Source: JAAYBT01 sp964404395
GTDB taxonomy: Bacteria; Bacillota; Clostridia; Acetivibrionales; DTU013
Direction: 5' to 3'
Length of the DNA: 18,319 nt
Assembly: GCA_964404395.1 (NCBI GenBank)
Contig: CAYOKA010000043.1
Location: forward strand, 1-18,319
Position numbers and translations under genes: made by a program. Shown one piece after another: positions 1 to 8,279 of the stretch. Within the stretch, counting starts at the first letter, position 1. The number at the start of each line of letters is the position of its first letter. Under the pieces are notes generated by a model. That model ran no database searches, was not told the DNA's origin, and was given only the letters and a program-made list of their open reading frames with translations.

Positions 1-635
1 TTCTGCAGCTTATAGAGTATTTGAAAGCCATGCTTTTCAATGGATTTTTCTATTTCCGATGTATTCAGGGAATCAGTGCCGATAACGACGGCGCTTTTAC
101 CGCTATGTCCGCGATATACGGCAATATTGGTGATGTTTGCTCCATAATTTGCATAAATACTTGTGAGGCTTGACATTATGCCCGGCGAATCTTCTGCCTC
201 TACTGTAAGGCGCGTTCCGTATTCGCGAAAACCTAAAAGCTCTATGAAGGAATCGAAGATATCACTTTCGGTGATGATACCCACCAGCTTATCAGCGTCG
301 ACAACAGGTAAAAACCCGATGTTATTGTCTCTCATCAATATCGCCGCTTCTTCAAGAAGCGCGCTTGATGAAATCGTTAAAGGCTTCTTCGTCATAACCT
401 GACTGATTTTTGTTTTGGAAAGCAGGTAGGTTATTTCGCCCATGCTAAAAGTAGTAGCCTTTGACGGAGAGGTACGCATAATATCGGTTTTTGAAACAAC
501 TCCAATCAGCTTGCCATTCTTAATTACAGGCAGGCGCTTTATGGCGTACTGCTCCATAATTTCGTGAGCTTCAGGAATTGTCTGATCCGAAGAAATTGTA
601 AATGGATTTGTTTTCATTTTATTCTTGACAAACAT
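1..635 (-). CDS. AcuB-like CBS-CBS-ACT domain protein (3' end cut by window edge)
   Basis: The reading frame opens at an ATG at 635 and runs without a stop to the window edge, giving 211 residues. Two CBS domains are visible (about residues 1-56 and 77-133), each with the usual pattern of a D/E-rich helix, 'LPVI/LPVV' strand and 'GVVSKTDI/GIITESDI' ending. An ACT domain follows (about 138-211, containing EDSPGIMSSL). CBS pairs bind adenine nucleotides and ACT domains bind amino acids, so this is a likely cytosolic ligand sensor. The order and length match AcuB-type proteins (about 214 residues), so only a few residues are probably missing. A GGGAGGTTG ribosome site lies inside the end of livF, and only 4 bases separate the two genes, so it is the last visible gene of the liv operon. 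A role in sensing branched-chain amino acids or energy state is inference. Confidence 0.85.
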   Translation of the reverse strand, partial: MFVKNKMKTNPFTISSDQTIPEAHEIMEQYAIKRLPVIKNGKLIGVVSKTDIMRTSPSKATTFSMGEITYLLSKTKISQVMTKKPLTISSSALLEEAAILMRDNNIGFLPVVDADKLVGIITESDIFDSFIELLGFREYGTRLTVEAEDSPGIMSSLTSIYANYGANITNIAVYRGHSGKSAVVIGTDSLNTSEIEKSIEKHGFQILYKLQ

Positions 636-639
636 AATA

Positions 640-1344
640 TCAACCTCCCAGATATGCTTTCTTAATTTCCTCGCTTTGCATCAATTCGCTTCCGGTTCCT
701 GAAAGTACAATAGATCCGGTTTCCATCACATATGCGCGGTTGGCCAGCTTAAGTGCCAGGCTGGCATTTTGTTCAACTAGAAGTATTGTTGTTCCGGTTT
801 TGTTTATATTCTCGATTATATTAAATATTTCCTGAACCAATATCGGCGCAAGCCCCATGGAAGGCTCGTCAAGAAAAAGAAGCCTCGGTCTGCTCATCAG
901 GGCACGTCCGATAGAGAGCATCTGCTGCTCTCCGCCTGATAATGTGCCTGCCATCTGTTTTTTTCTGTCGAAAAGGATAGGGAAGTGCTCATATACCTTT
1001 TTCAGATCCTTGCTGATTCCCGCCTTATCCCGGCGCTGATAAGCGCCCAACTCCAGGTTTTCTAGCGTCGTCATGGTGGAAAACACACGACGTCCCTCCG
1101 GAACCTGCGATATGCCCATTCGCACTCTTTCTATAGCAGTAGTATCGGTTATATCCTTGCCGTCAAGCAATATGGAACCTGATGTCGGCTTTTTAAGTCC
1201 TGACGCCGTGCGCAGCGTCGTTGTTTTTCCGGCGCCGTTCGCTCCTATCAGCGTCACTATCTCGCCATCCATAACCTCAAGCGATATGCCTTTTACCGCT
1301 TCTATAACGCCAAAATGAACCCTTAGATTACTAATCTCAAACAT
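640..1344 (-). CDS. livF: Branched-chain amino acid ABC transporter ATP-binding protein LivF
   Basis: Cytosolic ATPase of a HAAT-family amino acid importer; it pairs with LivG on the LivHM permease. The protein shows Walker A GANGAGKTT (about residues 34-42), the signature LSGGEQQ, Walker B LLFLDEPSMGLAP, and the LivF-typical LVEQNASLAL in place of a classical H-loop histidine. I chose the ATG at 1344 (protein begins MFEISNLRVHFG, 234 residues) over an in-frame start 30 bases upstream. The family starts at this point (E. coli LivF has 237 residues), and a GAGGAGG ribosome site sits 7 bases before it. The start lies 8 bases inside the end of livG, which indicates translational coupling. Family assignment is certain; the transported amino acid is inferred from family only. 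Confidence 0.95.
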   Translation of the reverse strand: MFEISNLRVHFGVIEAVKGISLEVMDGEIVTLIGANGAGKTTTLRTASGLKKPTSGSILLDGKDITDTTAIERVRMGISQVPEGRRVFSTMTTLENLELGAYQRRDKAGISKDLKKVYEHFPILFDRKKQMAGTLSGGEQQMLSIGRALMSRPRLLFLDEPSMGLAPILVQEIFNIIENINKTGTTILLVEQNASLALKLANRAYVMETGSIVLSGTGSELMQSEEIKKAYLGG

Positions 1345-2122
1345 CGTACGCCTCCTCACCGAGATAGGCTTCAATTACACGCTTATCCGATTTGATTTTT
1401 TCAGGAGGGCCTTCTGCTATAATCATGCCGTAATCAAGCACATATATACGTTCACATATTTTCATGACCAGGGACATGTCGTGTTCTATCAGTAAAATTG
1501 TGAGATTGAATTCTTTGCGTATCCAGTGTATTAACTCCGCCAGGCTCGTCGTTTCAGCCGGATTCATGCCGGCAGCCGGCTCATCAAGAAGCAGCAGAGC
1601 AGGTCCCGTTGCAAGCGCGCGGGCAATCTCCAGATGCCGCTGCTCTCCATAAGGCAGATTCTTGGCATATTCATCCTTCTTATGATCAAGCTTGAATATT
1701 TTTAGAAGCTCCATACATTCCTCAGTCATCTTGTTTTCTTCTCTTTGGTAGGAAGGAAGATGAAGAAGACTGGAAACGAAACCATACTCTACATTCTTGT
1801 GCATCGCGATACGCACATTATCAAGAACTGTCAAATCCTTAAACAGCCTTATATTCTGAAAAGTCCTGGCAAGCCCTGTTTTACATATCACATGTGGCTT
1901 CATGCCTTGTAGTTCTTTTTCTTTCCCATCTTTTATCAGAGTTACCGTTCCGGAGTCGGGAACATAGATTCCTGTCAGTAGATTGAATACTGTTGTCTTG
2001 CCTGCTCCATTAGGGCCGATCAGTCCGACCAGCTCGCCCTGCTCAAGAGCAAAACTCACATTCGCAACGGCCATCAGACCGCCAAATGATTTATTTAATT
2101 TTTTAATGCTCAGGATAGGCAC
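1337..2122 (-). CDS. livG: Branched-chain amino acid ABC transporter ATP-binding protein LivG
   Basis: Second ATPase of the liv importer, 261 residues. It has Walker A GPNGAGKTT, the LivG-type signature LPYGEQRHLEIARAL, Walker B LLLLDEPAAGMNP and the switch histidine in LLIEHDMSLVM. LivG differs from LivF by the long insert between Walker A and the signature and by the LARTFQNIRLF segment, both present here. The start codon is GTG at 2122; an AAGGAG ribosome site lies about 12 bases upstream, and the N-terminus (MPILSIKKLNKSFGG) fits the family. Three bases separate it from livM upstream, and its end overlaps the livF start, so the ATPases are co-translated. Confidence 0.95.
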   Translation of the reverse strand: MPILSIKKLNKSFGGLMAVANVSFALEQGELVGLIGPNGAGKTTVFNLLTGIYVPDSGTVTLIKDGKEKELQGMKPHVICKTGLARTFQNIRLFKDLTVLDNVRIAMHKNVEYGFVSSLLHLPSYQREENKMTEECMELLKIFKLDHKKDEYAKNLPYGEQRHLEIARALATGPALLLLDEPAAGMNPAETTSLAELIHWIRKEFNLTILLIEHDMSLVMKICERIYVLDYGMIIAEGPPEKIKSDKRVIEAYLGEEAYDV

Positions 2123-2125
2123 AGG

Positions 2126-3094
2126 CTATAATCTCTCCTTTCTCGAATTGAAAAGGCTTTTCAGTTTACTCAGGATTTTATTTGTTGTATCCTTAGATCC
2201 CATCAGTCCCTGCGGAAGGAAAATCATTATTATTATGAGTAGCAGCGCATAGATAACCATGCGAACCTCGGAAAAGGACTGCAACACTGTAGATATCAAG
2301 GCCAAAAGCACAGCCGCCAGTATAGAGCCCGGGATACTCCCAAGCCCCCCAAGGACAACAATGACCAGTACATCTATGGATTTTAGAAATCCGAAAAGCC
2401 CCGGTTTGATAAAATAAAAATATGAAGAGTACAAGGCTCCTGCTATCCCCGCACAAAAAGCTCCGAATGTAAAAGCCAGGACTTTATATTTTGTAGTGTT
2501 GACGCCCATTGCATCAGCCGCTATCTCGTCTTCACGAATAGAAATACAGGCACGCCCGTGAGAGGTCTGTAAAAAGTTGGTGATAGCTACTACCGTACCG
2601 GCTGTAAAAATAAAAAGCCAGATCCAGTTAACGAACCGCGGGATTCCGCTTAATCCGGCCGCGCCGTTTGTTATATCCAAATTCAAGAAAACGACCTTTA
2701 TGATTTCAGACATCCCCAGTGTCGCTATTGCCAGATAATCTCCCCTCAGGCGAAGCGTAGGCAATCCTATCATAAAGCCGACAAAAGCAGCTGACACAGC
2801 ACCTGCCAGTATCCCCAGGATAAATCCCGACAAGCTTGGCATTTTGAGAGTAATTATAGCGCAGGCATAGGCGCCGATAGACATAAAACCGGCGTGTCCC
2901 AGCGAAAACTGACCGGTGAATCCGGTAATCAGGTTAAGGCTGACAGCGAGAATAATATTAATGCAGATGGTAGCCAATGTAGCCTGCATGTAGGCGCTGA
3001 TAATATTTGTCGAAACTAAGAGCTGTACTATGCCAAACAATAAAAGAAGCGAAATTATTTTTTTCAACACAGGCCTTTTTACCGGTTTTCTCAC
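2126..3094 (-). CDS. livM: Branched-chain amino acid ABC transporter permease LivM
   Basis: Inner-membrane permease of the liv importer, 322 residues, almost wholly hydrophobic with about eight to ten membrane segments. LivM hallmarks are GFTGQFSLGHAGFMSIGAY near residue 60, LPTLRLRGDYLAIATLG, and the cytoplasmic coupling loop REDEIAADAMGVNTTKYKV that contacts the ATPases. The start is a GTG at 3094, preceded by a GAGAAGGTG ribosome site. Four bases separate it from livH. It should form a heterodimer with LivH. A basic C-terminal tail (residues about 305-322) is probably cytoplasmic. Confidence 0.93.
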   Translation of the reverse strand: MRKPVKRPVLKKIISLLLLFGIVQLLVSTNIISAYMQATLATICINIILAVSLNLITGFTGQFSLGHAGFMSIGAYACAIITLKMPSLSGFILGILAGAVSAAFVGFMIGLPTLRLRGDYLAIATLGMSEIIKVVFLNLDITNGAAGLSGIPRFVNWIWLFIFTAGTVVAITNFLQTSHGRACISIREDEIAADAMGVNTTKYKVLAFTFGAFCAGIAGALYSSYFYFIKPGLFGFLKSIDVLVIVVLGGLGSIPGSILAAVLLALISTVLQSFSEVRMVIYALLLIIIMIFLPQGLMGSKDTTNKILSKLKSLFNSRKERL

Positions 3095-3098
3095 TGTC

Positions 3099-3983
3099 TT
3101 ACACCTTCTCTCCGATATTTTTACCGAGCAAACCGGAAGGTTTTACGATCAGTATCAGTATTAAAATGGCAAATACGACTGCATCCCTATACATCGAATT
3201 TCCGTACCCTGAAACAAAGACCTCGACAATCCCGATAAAATACCCGCCAATCATTGCCCCGGGAATAATGCCGATACCTCCGAACACTGCGGCTATAAAA
3301 GCTTTAAGTCCGGGCAATGTACCCATAAGCGGGTTAATCGAATTGTAATATATGCCGACCAGGATGCCTGCAGCTCCGGCCAAAGCCGAGCCCAAGGCAA
3401 ATGTAAATGATACGGTGTTGTTTACGTTAATCCCCATCAATTCGGCTGCATCGCTGTCCAGTGAAACTGCCCTCATCGCTTTTCCTGTCTTTGTTTTCTT
3501 TACTATGAACTGAAGCGCTACCATAAGTATAACAGTAATACCGACGATGAGCACTTGTTGCATGGAAATAATAATATCGCCAATCTTAAATGTCTTAACA
3601 ATCAATCCGCTCATTTCCGGATATGTACGTACGTCCGCCTTGACAAAAAACATCAAGCCGTACTGTAGAAAAAGAGAAACACCTATCGCGGTGATGAGCG
3701 CCGTTATTCTCGACGAATTTCTCAACGGTTTGTACGCTATTTTTTCAATCGTCATACCTAAAAGCATACATACCGCCATAGAAATAAGAAGTGAGGGCAA
3801 CAGACTTATATGTAAAAAGGTCATACAAAAATAACCTACATAAGCTCCAATCATATATACATCGCTGTGTGCAAAATTAATCAGCTTTATAATGCCATAC
3901 ACCATGGTGTATCCTAATGCAATCAGCGCATATATGCTGCCCAGCGAAATTCCGTTTATTACCTGTTGCAGAAATTGTTCCAA
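3099..3983 (-). CDS. livH: Branched-chain amino acid ABC transporter permease LivH
   Basis: Partner permease of LivM, 294 residues with about eight membrane segments. The N-terminal signature NGISLGSIYALIALGYTMVYG followed by INFAHSDVYMIGAY is diagnostic for LivH; the coupling loop is SLDSDAAELMGINVNNTVSF. Translation starts at a TTG at 3983: an AAAGGAG ribosome site lies 9 bases before it, and no ATG in this frame fits the family N-terminus. The rare start may lower output relative to livK. A GC-rich hairpin between livK and this gene could act in the same direction. Confidence 0.93.
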   Translation of the reverse strand: MEQFLQQVINGISLGSIYALIALGYTMVYGIIKLINFAHSDVYMIGAYVGYFCMTFLHISLLPSLLISMAVCMLLGMTIEKIAYKPLRNSSRITALITAIGVSLFLQYGLMFFVKADVRTYPEMSGLIVKTFKIGDIIISMQQVLIVGITVILMVALQFIVKKTKTGKAMRAVSLDSDAAELMGINVNNTVSFTFALGSALAGAAGILVGIYYNSINPLMGTLPGLKAFIAAVFGGIGIIPGAMIGGYFIGIVEVFVSGYGNSMYRDAVVFAILILILIVKPSGLLGKNIGEKV

Positions 3984-4006
3984 AAAGCATATCTCCTTTA
4001 TTGATC

Positions 4007-4048
4007 GCCCCGGAGAGCGCGCGATTATATAAAATCACGCGCCCGGGC
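4007..4048 (-). other. GC-rich mRNA hairpin between livK and livH
   Basis: Read on the minus strand, the arms at 4033-4048 and 4007-4026 pair over about 16 positions (one G-U, one single-base bulge, one three-base bulge) around a 6-base AT loop. No U-run follows, so this is not a standard intrinsic terminator. A hairpin after the binding-protein gene commonly stabilises the upstream message or partly attenuates the downstream genes; that role is inference here. Confidence 0.55.
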
Positions 4049-4068
4049 TTACCGCAAATAGCTTACGC

Positions 4069-5211
4069 TTAAAACTTCTCGCTTGTATTCTGTATTCCGT
4101 CTTTAAGGCCAATAATAACTACCGATTTTACCGGGTTGTGGTTTTCATCCACACTAAACGAACCCGTGACGCCCGAAAAGTTTGTTGTCGCTTCAAGAGC
4201 GTCCTTTATTGATTCTCCATTCAGCTTGTCCGCACGGCCAATAGCGTCGACGGCAAACATCGCAAGGTCATATCCCAACGCATGGAAAGCATCCGGATCT
4301 TTACCGTATTTTGCTTTGAAGTCTTCAATAAACTTGATAACCTTCGGATCCTTGTCGAGTGAAGAGTAATGGTTGGAAAAATAAACGTCATTGAGTGCCT
4401 CTGCGCCCGCGAGTTCAAGAAGCACCGGTGAATCAAAGCCGTCCGCCCCAAGGATGGGGGCATCGATACCCTGTGCGCGTGCCTGCTTAATAATAAGACC
4501 AGCCTCATTATAATATCCCGGTATAAATATTACATCGAATTCTTTTCCTTTTATCTTTGTCAGTATTGCGTTGAAATCAGTGTCCCCGGATATATATGCT
4601 TCATGGGCGACGATTGTTCCATCACCTGCTTCAAAGGTCTCTACAAAATTCTCCGCGAGGCCTTTGCCATAATCGCTTGAGCTGTCCATAATTATAACCG
4701 CATTCTTGGAAGAGAGCTTATCGAGCGCGTAGTTCGCCATCGAGGTGCCTTGATATGAATCGCTGAAGCAAATGCGGAACGCATACTCCTTAACGCCACT
4801 TTCGTCAACGGTTACTTTATCAGCTGTTGCTGAACCGGAAATGACCGGGACTTTGTTTTCATTGGCAACAGGAATTTCCGCCATGAACGAACCGGACGTG
4901 GCAGGTCCGAGAACCACTAGAACCTTGTCCTGGGTCATCAGTTTCGTAGCAAGTGTCATTGCCTCGGCTGGGTCTGATTTGGTGTCATATTTGGTTGCAT
5001 TAATTTTCTTGCCGTCAATTCCGCCGGCAGCATTTACCTGCTCAATTGCAAGTTCGATTCCGTCTACTGAGCTCTGTCCATAGGTTGCGACCTCGCCTGA
5101 TAATTCGTAGTTAATGCCGATTTTGATTTCGTTTGAGCTTCCACCTGTGCAGCCCGTAAGAAATGCCAATGAAAAAGTGATTACCATAACTAAGCTTACT
5201 AATCTTTTCAT
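4069..5211 (-). CDS. livK: Branched-chain amino acid ABC transporter substrate-binding lipoprotein
   Basis: Extracytoplasmic receptor of the liv importer, 380 residues, type I periplasmic-binding fold (Peripla_BP_6 family). The N-terminus MKRLVSLVMV is a signal peptide ending in the lipobox LTGC, with the lipidated cysteine at residue 21 and a Gly/Ser-rich linker after it. KIGINYELSGEVATYGQ and VNAAGGIDGKKI are typical of LivJ/LivK proteins. I chose the ATG at 5211 over an in-frame TTG at 5229 because a GGAGG ribosome site sits 8 bases upstream of it and the signal peptide starts there. It is the first gene of the liv operon. The ligand cannot be fixed from sequence; HAAT receptors also bind amides, aromatic acids and other carboxylates. 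Confidence 0.92.
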   Translation of the reverse strand: MKRLVSLVMVITFSLAFLTGCTGGSSNEIKIGINYELSGEVATYGQSSVDGIELAIEQVNAAGGIDGKKINATKYDTKSDPAEAMTLATKLMTQDKVLVVLGPATSGSFMAEIPVANENKVPVISGSATADKVTVDESGVKEYAFRICFSDSYQGTSMANYALDKLSSKNAVIIMDSSSDYGKGLAENFVETFEAGDGTIVAHEAYISGDTDFNAILTKIKGKEFDVIFIPGYYNEAGLIIKQARAQGIDAPILGADGFDSPVLLELAGAEALNDVYFSNHYSSLDKDPKVIKFIEDFKAKYGKDPDAFHALGYDLAMFAVDAIGRADKLNGESIKDALEATTNFSGVTGSFSVDENHNPVKSVVIIGLKDGIQNTSEKF

Positions 5212-5346
5212 TTTAATATTCCTCCACAATCTTTTTAAAAATACCTACCCCTCTAAATCCCTGTAAAAAAATACGGCTTTTACATCGCCGATTTACTAGC
5301 ATTCATTATATGTCAGGGCAATCCTATAAGGTTAAGACTTTAGTCG
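5212..5346 (-). other. 5' leader of the liv operon
   Basis: About 125-135 bases of untranslated leader between the predicted promoter and livK. On the minus strand it contains a short CGGC/GCCG stem (9-base loop) directly followed by TATTTTTTT near 5263-5286, which resembles a weak intrinsic terminator or attenuator. No T-box, leader peptide or known riboswitch motif was recognised. A lone TATAAT (plus-strand ATTATA at 5305-5310) has no good -35 partner. Confidence 0.35.
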
Positions 5347-5375
5347 ATTTTATATCTTTTGGCTCAATTTGTCAA
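5347..5375 (-). promoter_or_regulatory. Sigma-A-like promoter of the liv operon
   Basis: On the minus strand a perfect TTGACA (5370-5375) is followed after 17 bases by TAAAAT (5347-5352), one mismatch from consensus. It points at livK, with a leader of roughly 130 bases. It lies just downstream of larA, where I see no convincing terminator, so some read-through from the lct operon is also possible. Confidence 0.65.
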
Positions 5376-5410
5376 TCGGCTTTTTTATTGCCGTTAAGGT
5401 ATTAGGGCTG

Positions 5411-6685
5411 CTAGGTCACAATTACTCCGACCCCGTCGGGTATAATAGTAATATCCGACTGCTTGCCAACGATTGATTCGGCCATATTTAATGCATCCTC
5501 CAAAGATAGGGCTTGCATCATGTGCATGCGCTTAATGATTTGCGGATCGCACATATCAGTGACTAAAATTACGGTGCACTTAAGGAGTATCCGGGCAAGA
5601 ATCTGTGCCTCCCATTGATCGGCAATGGTATCCATTTGCAAGATTTTTGAAATTCTGTCAGTGACAGCTTTTGGCGATTCAGCCTGATAGAACCACTTAT
5701 AAAACGCATCACCGCCGTGGCCGTCATCACAGGCGGCAGCTATGATAATGACGCCGCCTTTTTTCACACATGCCTCAGCGGCAGTCATCCCCTTGACGGC
5801 TTGATAGATGTTCTGGTCGAGAGGATATCCCCCATTGGAGGTAATTACAATGTCAGCTTCGACTGCCTTCACTCCCGCAAGCTGCTCTACAAACTCACAC
5901 CCCTTGTAATGGGCTTCCTCCGGATGCCCCGCAAAGGCCTCTATAATTTTCTTTTCAGTATTAATGACAACATTCAGAATAAAACCCAGCTTAGCCATAC
6001 GTGCGGCATGTATCATGTCCTTATGTATCGGATTTCCTTTCAGGATTCCTGTTCTTGCATTTTTATGAGCGATGAATTTCGAACAGTGATTCCCCAGAAC
6101 TGTCTTCTCAGAGGCAATCCCCGGTAAAATGCTTTTTCTCCCGCCGGAAAAACCGGCAAAAAGGTGGGGCTCTATAAAGCCTTCGGCGACAATAAGATCT
6201 GCCCAATCAACCAGTGAATTTAGATGCAGCTCGGCGCCTGAAGGCAGGGTGCCTTTAAACACCAAATTGCCGATATCCCTGGAATCATGGTTTGAAATAT
6301 CCTCTTTATCGACGATATCCTTTCCGAACTTATAAACCATTTCTTCATATGTGCTTAGTCTATGAAATCCGGTAGCAATAAGGATCTTGATTTCCACACC
6401 CTGATTAAGATTCCTGATTTCACTCAGCAGGATAGGCATAGTAATTTTACTAGGTACCGGTCTTGTATGATCGCTTGTAATAATCAAAACCCTTTTCGCA
6501 TCTTTCGCCATATCCCGAAGTCTAGGGGACTGAACCGGCTGATTAAGCGCTTTCCATACAATGTCCTCCTCAGACTGATCAACCTCTAAATCATTGACTC
6601 CGGATGTCAATATTCCTCTGATTCTTGAGTGTTTAAGGGATATTTCCTTGTAGCCTGTCGAATATGGGAGCTTTACTTTTAACAT
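5411..6685 (-). CDS. larA: Nickel-pincer lactate racemase LarA (LctF)
   Basis: Cytosolic racemase that interconverts D- and L-lactate with the nickel-pincer nucleotide cofactor, 424 residues. The residues known from Lactobacillus plantarum LarA fall at the same numbers here: D72/R75 in SDHTRP, H108 in ATGFHR, H174 in EPH, the cofactor-attaching lysine K184 in FSGGRK, and H200 in VLGNH. All catalytic and nickel-binding positions are therefore intact, which supports lactate racemase or a close 2-hydroxyacid racemase. The ATG at 6685 has an AAAGGAG ribosome site 9 bases upstream. It is the last gene of the lct operon, about 35 bases after lctD once the artificial gap is removed. The cofactor genes larB, larC and larE are not in this window and must lie elsewhere. 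Confidence 0.9.
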   Translation of the reverse strand: MLKVKLPYSTGYKEISLKHSRIRGILTSGVNDLEVDQSEEDIVWKALNQPVQSPRLRDMAKDAKRVLIITSDHTRPVPSKITMPILLSEIRNLNQGVEIKILIATGFHRLSTYEEMVYKFGKDIVDKEDISNHDSRDIGNLVFKGTLPSGAELHLNSLVDWADLIVAEGFIEPHLFAGFSGGRKSILPGIASEKTVLGNHCSKFIAHKNARTGILKGNPIHKDMIHAARMAKLGFILNVVINTEKKIIEAFAGHPEEAHYKGCEFVEQLAGVKAVEADIVITSNGGYPLDQNIYQAVKGMTAAEACVKKGGVIIIAAACDDGHGGDAFYKWFYQAESPKAVTDRISKILQMDTIADQWEAQILARILLKCTVILVTDMCDPQIIKRMHMMQALSLEDALNMAESIVGKQSDITIIPDGVGVIVT

Positions 6686-6873
6686 TTCAATGCACTCCTT
6701 TACGAAATTTATATAGACNNNNNNNNNNNNNNNNNNNNNNNNNNNNNNNNNNNNNNNNNNNNNNNNNNNNNNNNNNNNNNNNNNNNNNNNNNNNNNNNNN
6801 NNNNNNNNNNNNNNNNNNATGGGAGCTTTACTTTTAACATTTCAATGCACTCCTTTACGAAATTTATATAGAC
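6664..6873. repeat. 55-bp direct duplication flanking the gap (probable assembly artefact)
   Basis: Copies at 6664-6718 and 6819-6873 are identical. The left copy contains the real larA start and ribosome site. The right copy carries the same start of larA with no gene behind it, so any reading frame starting in it is spurious. Confidence 0.9.
6719..6818. other. Assembly gap of 100 Ns with matching flanks
   Basis: The run is exactly 100 Ns, the usual placeholder for unknown length. The 55 bases before it (6664-6718) recur unchanged directly after it (6819-6873). This is the pattern of two contigs that overlap by one 55-mer but were not merged, so the true sequence most likely continues from 6718 straight to 6874 with nothing missing. 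Confidence 0.9.
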
Positions 6874-6875
6874 AG

Positions 6876-8279
6876 CTAGCTGCCGCATACCTTTCCGGGA
6901 TTGAGTATGTTCCTTGGATCAAAGGACTTTTTTATCCCCATCATCAGCTTCATTTGCACATCTCCCAGAGAACTATTCAGGAAGGGTATTTTGGCATGCC
7001 CTATTCCATGCTCGCCCGAGACCTGTCCTTCAAGCTCGATAGCCTTCTGATACAAGGCATCCATCACGCTTTGGAGCTTACGCTTCCAATCCGTTTGCGA
7101 AAGCTGGTCTTTGCAGACATATATATGCAGATTTCCGTCACCCGCATGTCCAAAGGTTCTGATTCTTATTTCGTATTTTTTCTCAAGTGTATCCACAAAC
7201 TTTACAAATTCAGCTATTTTGTTTCGTGGTACTACAACATCGCATTCGTCCATTTCCGGTGTTGAGCTCTTAATTGCCTCAAGGAAAGCGCCTCTTGCAT
7301 CCCAAATGGATTCCTGCCTTTCCTCCGTATCCGATATAAAGACATCCACTGCGCCGGCATCAAGGCATAAGTGCGCCGCTTCCTCATAGGTTCGTTCGAT
7401 CTCCTCGACAGAGCTGCCGTCATAAGTCAATAATAAATATACCTCCGCCGATTTGTCGGGAAACTGCTTGCCTAAATACTGTTCTGCAGCTTCTATGACC
7501 TCCTTCTGCATGAATTCCACAGCAGTAGGGACATTTCTCGATTTAATTATTTTTGGAACGATATCAATGCAATCATCCAGATTGTTGAAGGGGACTAAAA
7601 GACTCAATGCCTTCTTTGGAGCCGGTATCAGCTTTAAAATTAATTTAGTTACAATGCCCAGTGTACCTTCGGAGCCTATCATTAAATCCTTTAGGCTGTA
7701 CCCGGAGCTGTTCTTGGCCACTTTACCTCCAAGCTCAATAACCTCACCGTCGGGCAAAACAACCTCCATACCCCGGATATACTCTCGAGTCACTCCATAC
7801 TTCACTGCGCGCATACCGCCCGCATTGGTCATTGCATTTCCTCCGATGGTAGCGCTTTTTTCGCCCGGGTCAGGCGGATACATCAATCCATGATCACTGA
7901 CGACCTTGATCAGCTCCATCAATAATACTCCCGGCTCTACGGTTACCGTAAGATTATCCTCATCCAGCTCCAGAATCCTGTTCATACCGGCAAGGGACAG
8001 GATAATCCCTCCGTGAATTGCTACGGCACCGCCGCAAAGTCCTGTTCCGGAACCTCTTGGAGTAACCGGAATCTTATTTTCATAGGCATATTTCATGACC
8101 GTGGAAACGGTATCTGTGCTGAAAGCTTCTACCACAGCTTCGGGGAAGTACTTGCCATACTCCGGCATTTCATCGTGGCTAAAGTCATCGTTTATAGCTT
8201 CGCCTGTCATAACATTTTCAGGAGAGCAAATGCTTTTCAAAAAAGAGATATCCTTATCCGTCAATTTATTATATTGCAT
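6876..8279 (-). CDS. lctD: FAD-dependent lactate dehydrogenase, Etf-linked (LctD)
   Basis: Flavoprotein of the GlcD/D-LDH family, 467 residues, cytosolic. The N-terminal FAD-binding PCMH domain shows PRGSGTGLCGG (74-84), PPDPGEKSATIGGN (135-148) and IGSEGTLGIVT (201-211). The C-terminal FAD-oxidase domain shows FGHAGDGNLH (376-385), SGEHGIG (421-427) and FDPRNILNPGKV. Next to EtfB and a ferredoxin-type EtfA it should form the LDH/EtfAB complex that oxidises lactate to pyruvate with NAD, pulled by reduced ferredoxin (electron confurcation, as characterised in Acetobacterium woodii). The ATG at 8279 lies 11 bases inside the end of etfA and has a strong AAGGAGG site. Glycolate oxidase activity is the main alternative; the racemase and operon order favour lactate. 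Confidence 0.92.
   Translation of the reverse strand: MQYNKLTDKDISFLKSICSPENVMTGEAINDDFSHDEMPEYGKYFPEAVVEAFSTDTVSTVMKYAYENKIPVTPRGSGTGLCGGAVAIHGGIILSLAGMNRILELDEDNLTVTVEPGVLLMELIKVVSDHGLMYPPDPGEKSATIGGNAMTNAGGMRAVKYGVTREYIRGMEVVLPDGEVIELGGKVAKNSSGYSLKDLMIGSEGTLGIVTKLILKLIPAPKKALSLLVPFNNLDDCIDIVPKIIKSRNVPTAVEFMQKEVIEAAEQYLGKQFPDKSAEVYLLLTYDGSSVEEIERTYEEAAHLCLDAGAVDVFISDTEERQESIWDARGAFLEAIKSSTPEMDECDVVVPRNKIAEFVKFVDTLEKKYEIRIRTFGHAGDGNLHIYVCKDQLSQTDWKRKLQSVMDALYQKAIELEGQVSGEHGIGHAKIPFLNSSLGDVQMKLMMGIKKSFDPRNILNPGKVCGS

Noticed and set aside
5379..5402. CGGC...GCCG stem after larA as an operon terminator
   Set aside because: Only four pairs and an A-rich loop with no following U-run on the minus strand; not convincing as a terminator.
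5717..6127. Long plus-strand open frame of 136 codons antisense to larA
   Set aside because: larA has all active-site residues in its own frame; the antisense frame has no ribosome site and no recognisable family.
6819..7265. Plus-strand open frame of 148 codons beginning right after the gap
   Set aside because: It starts inside the duplicated 55-mer and lies antisense to lctD; it is an artefact of the false gap plus a shadow frame.
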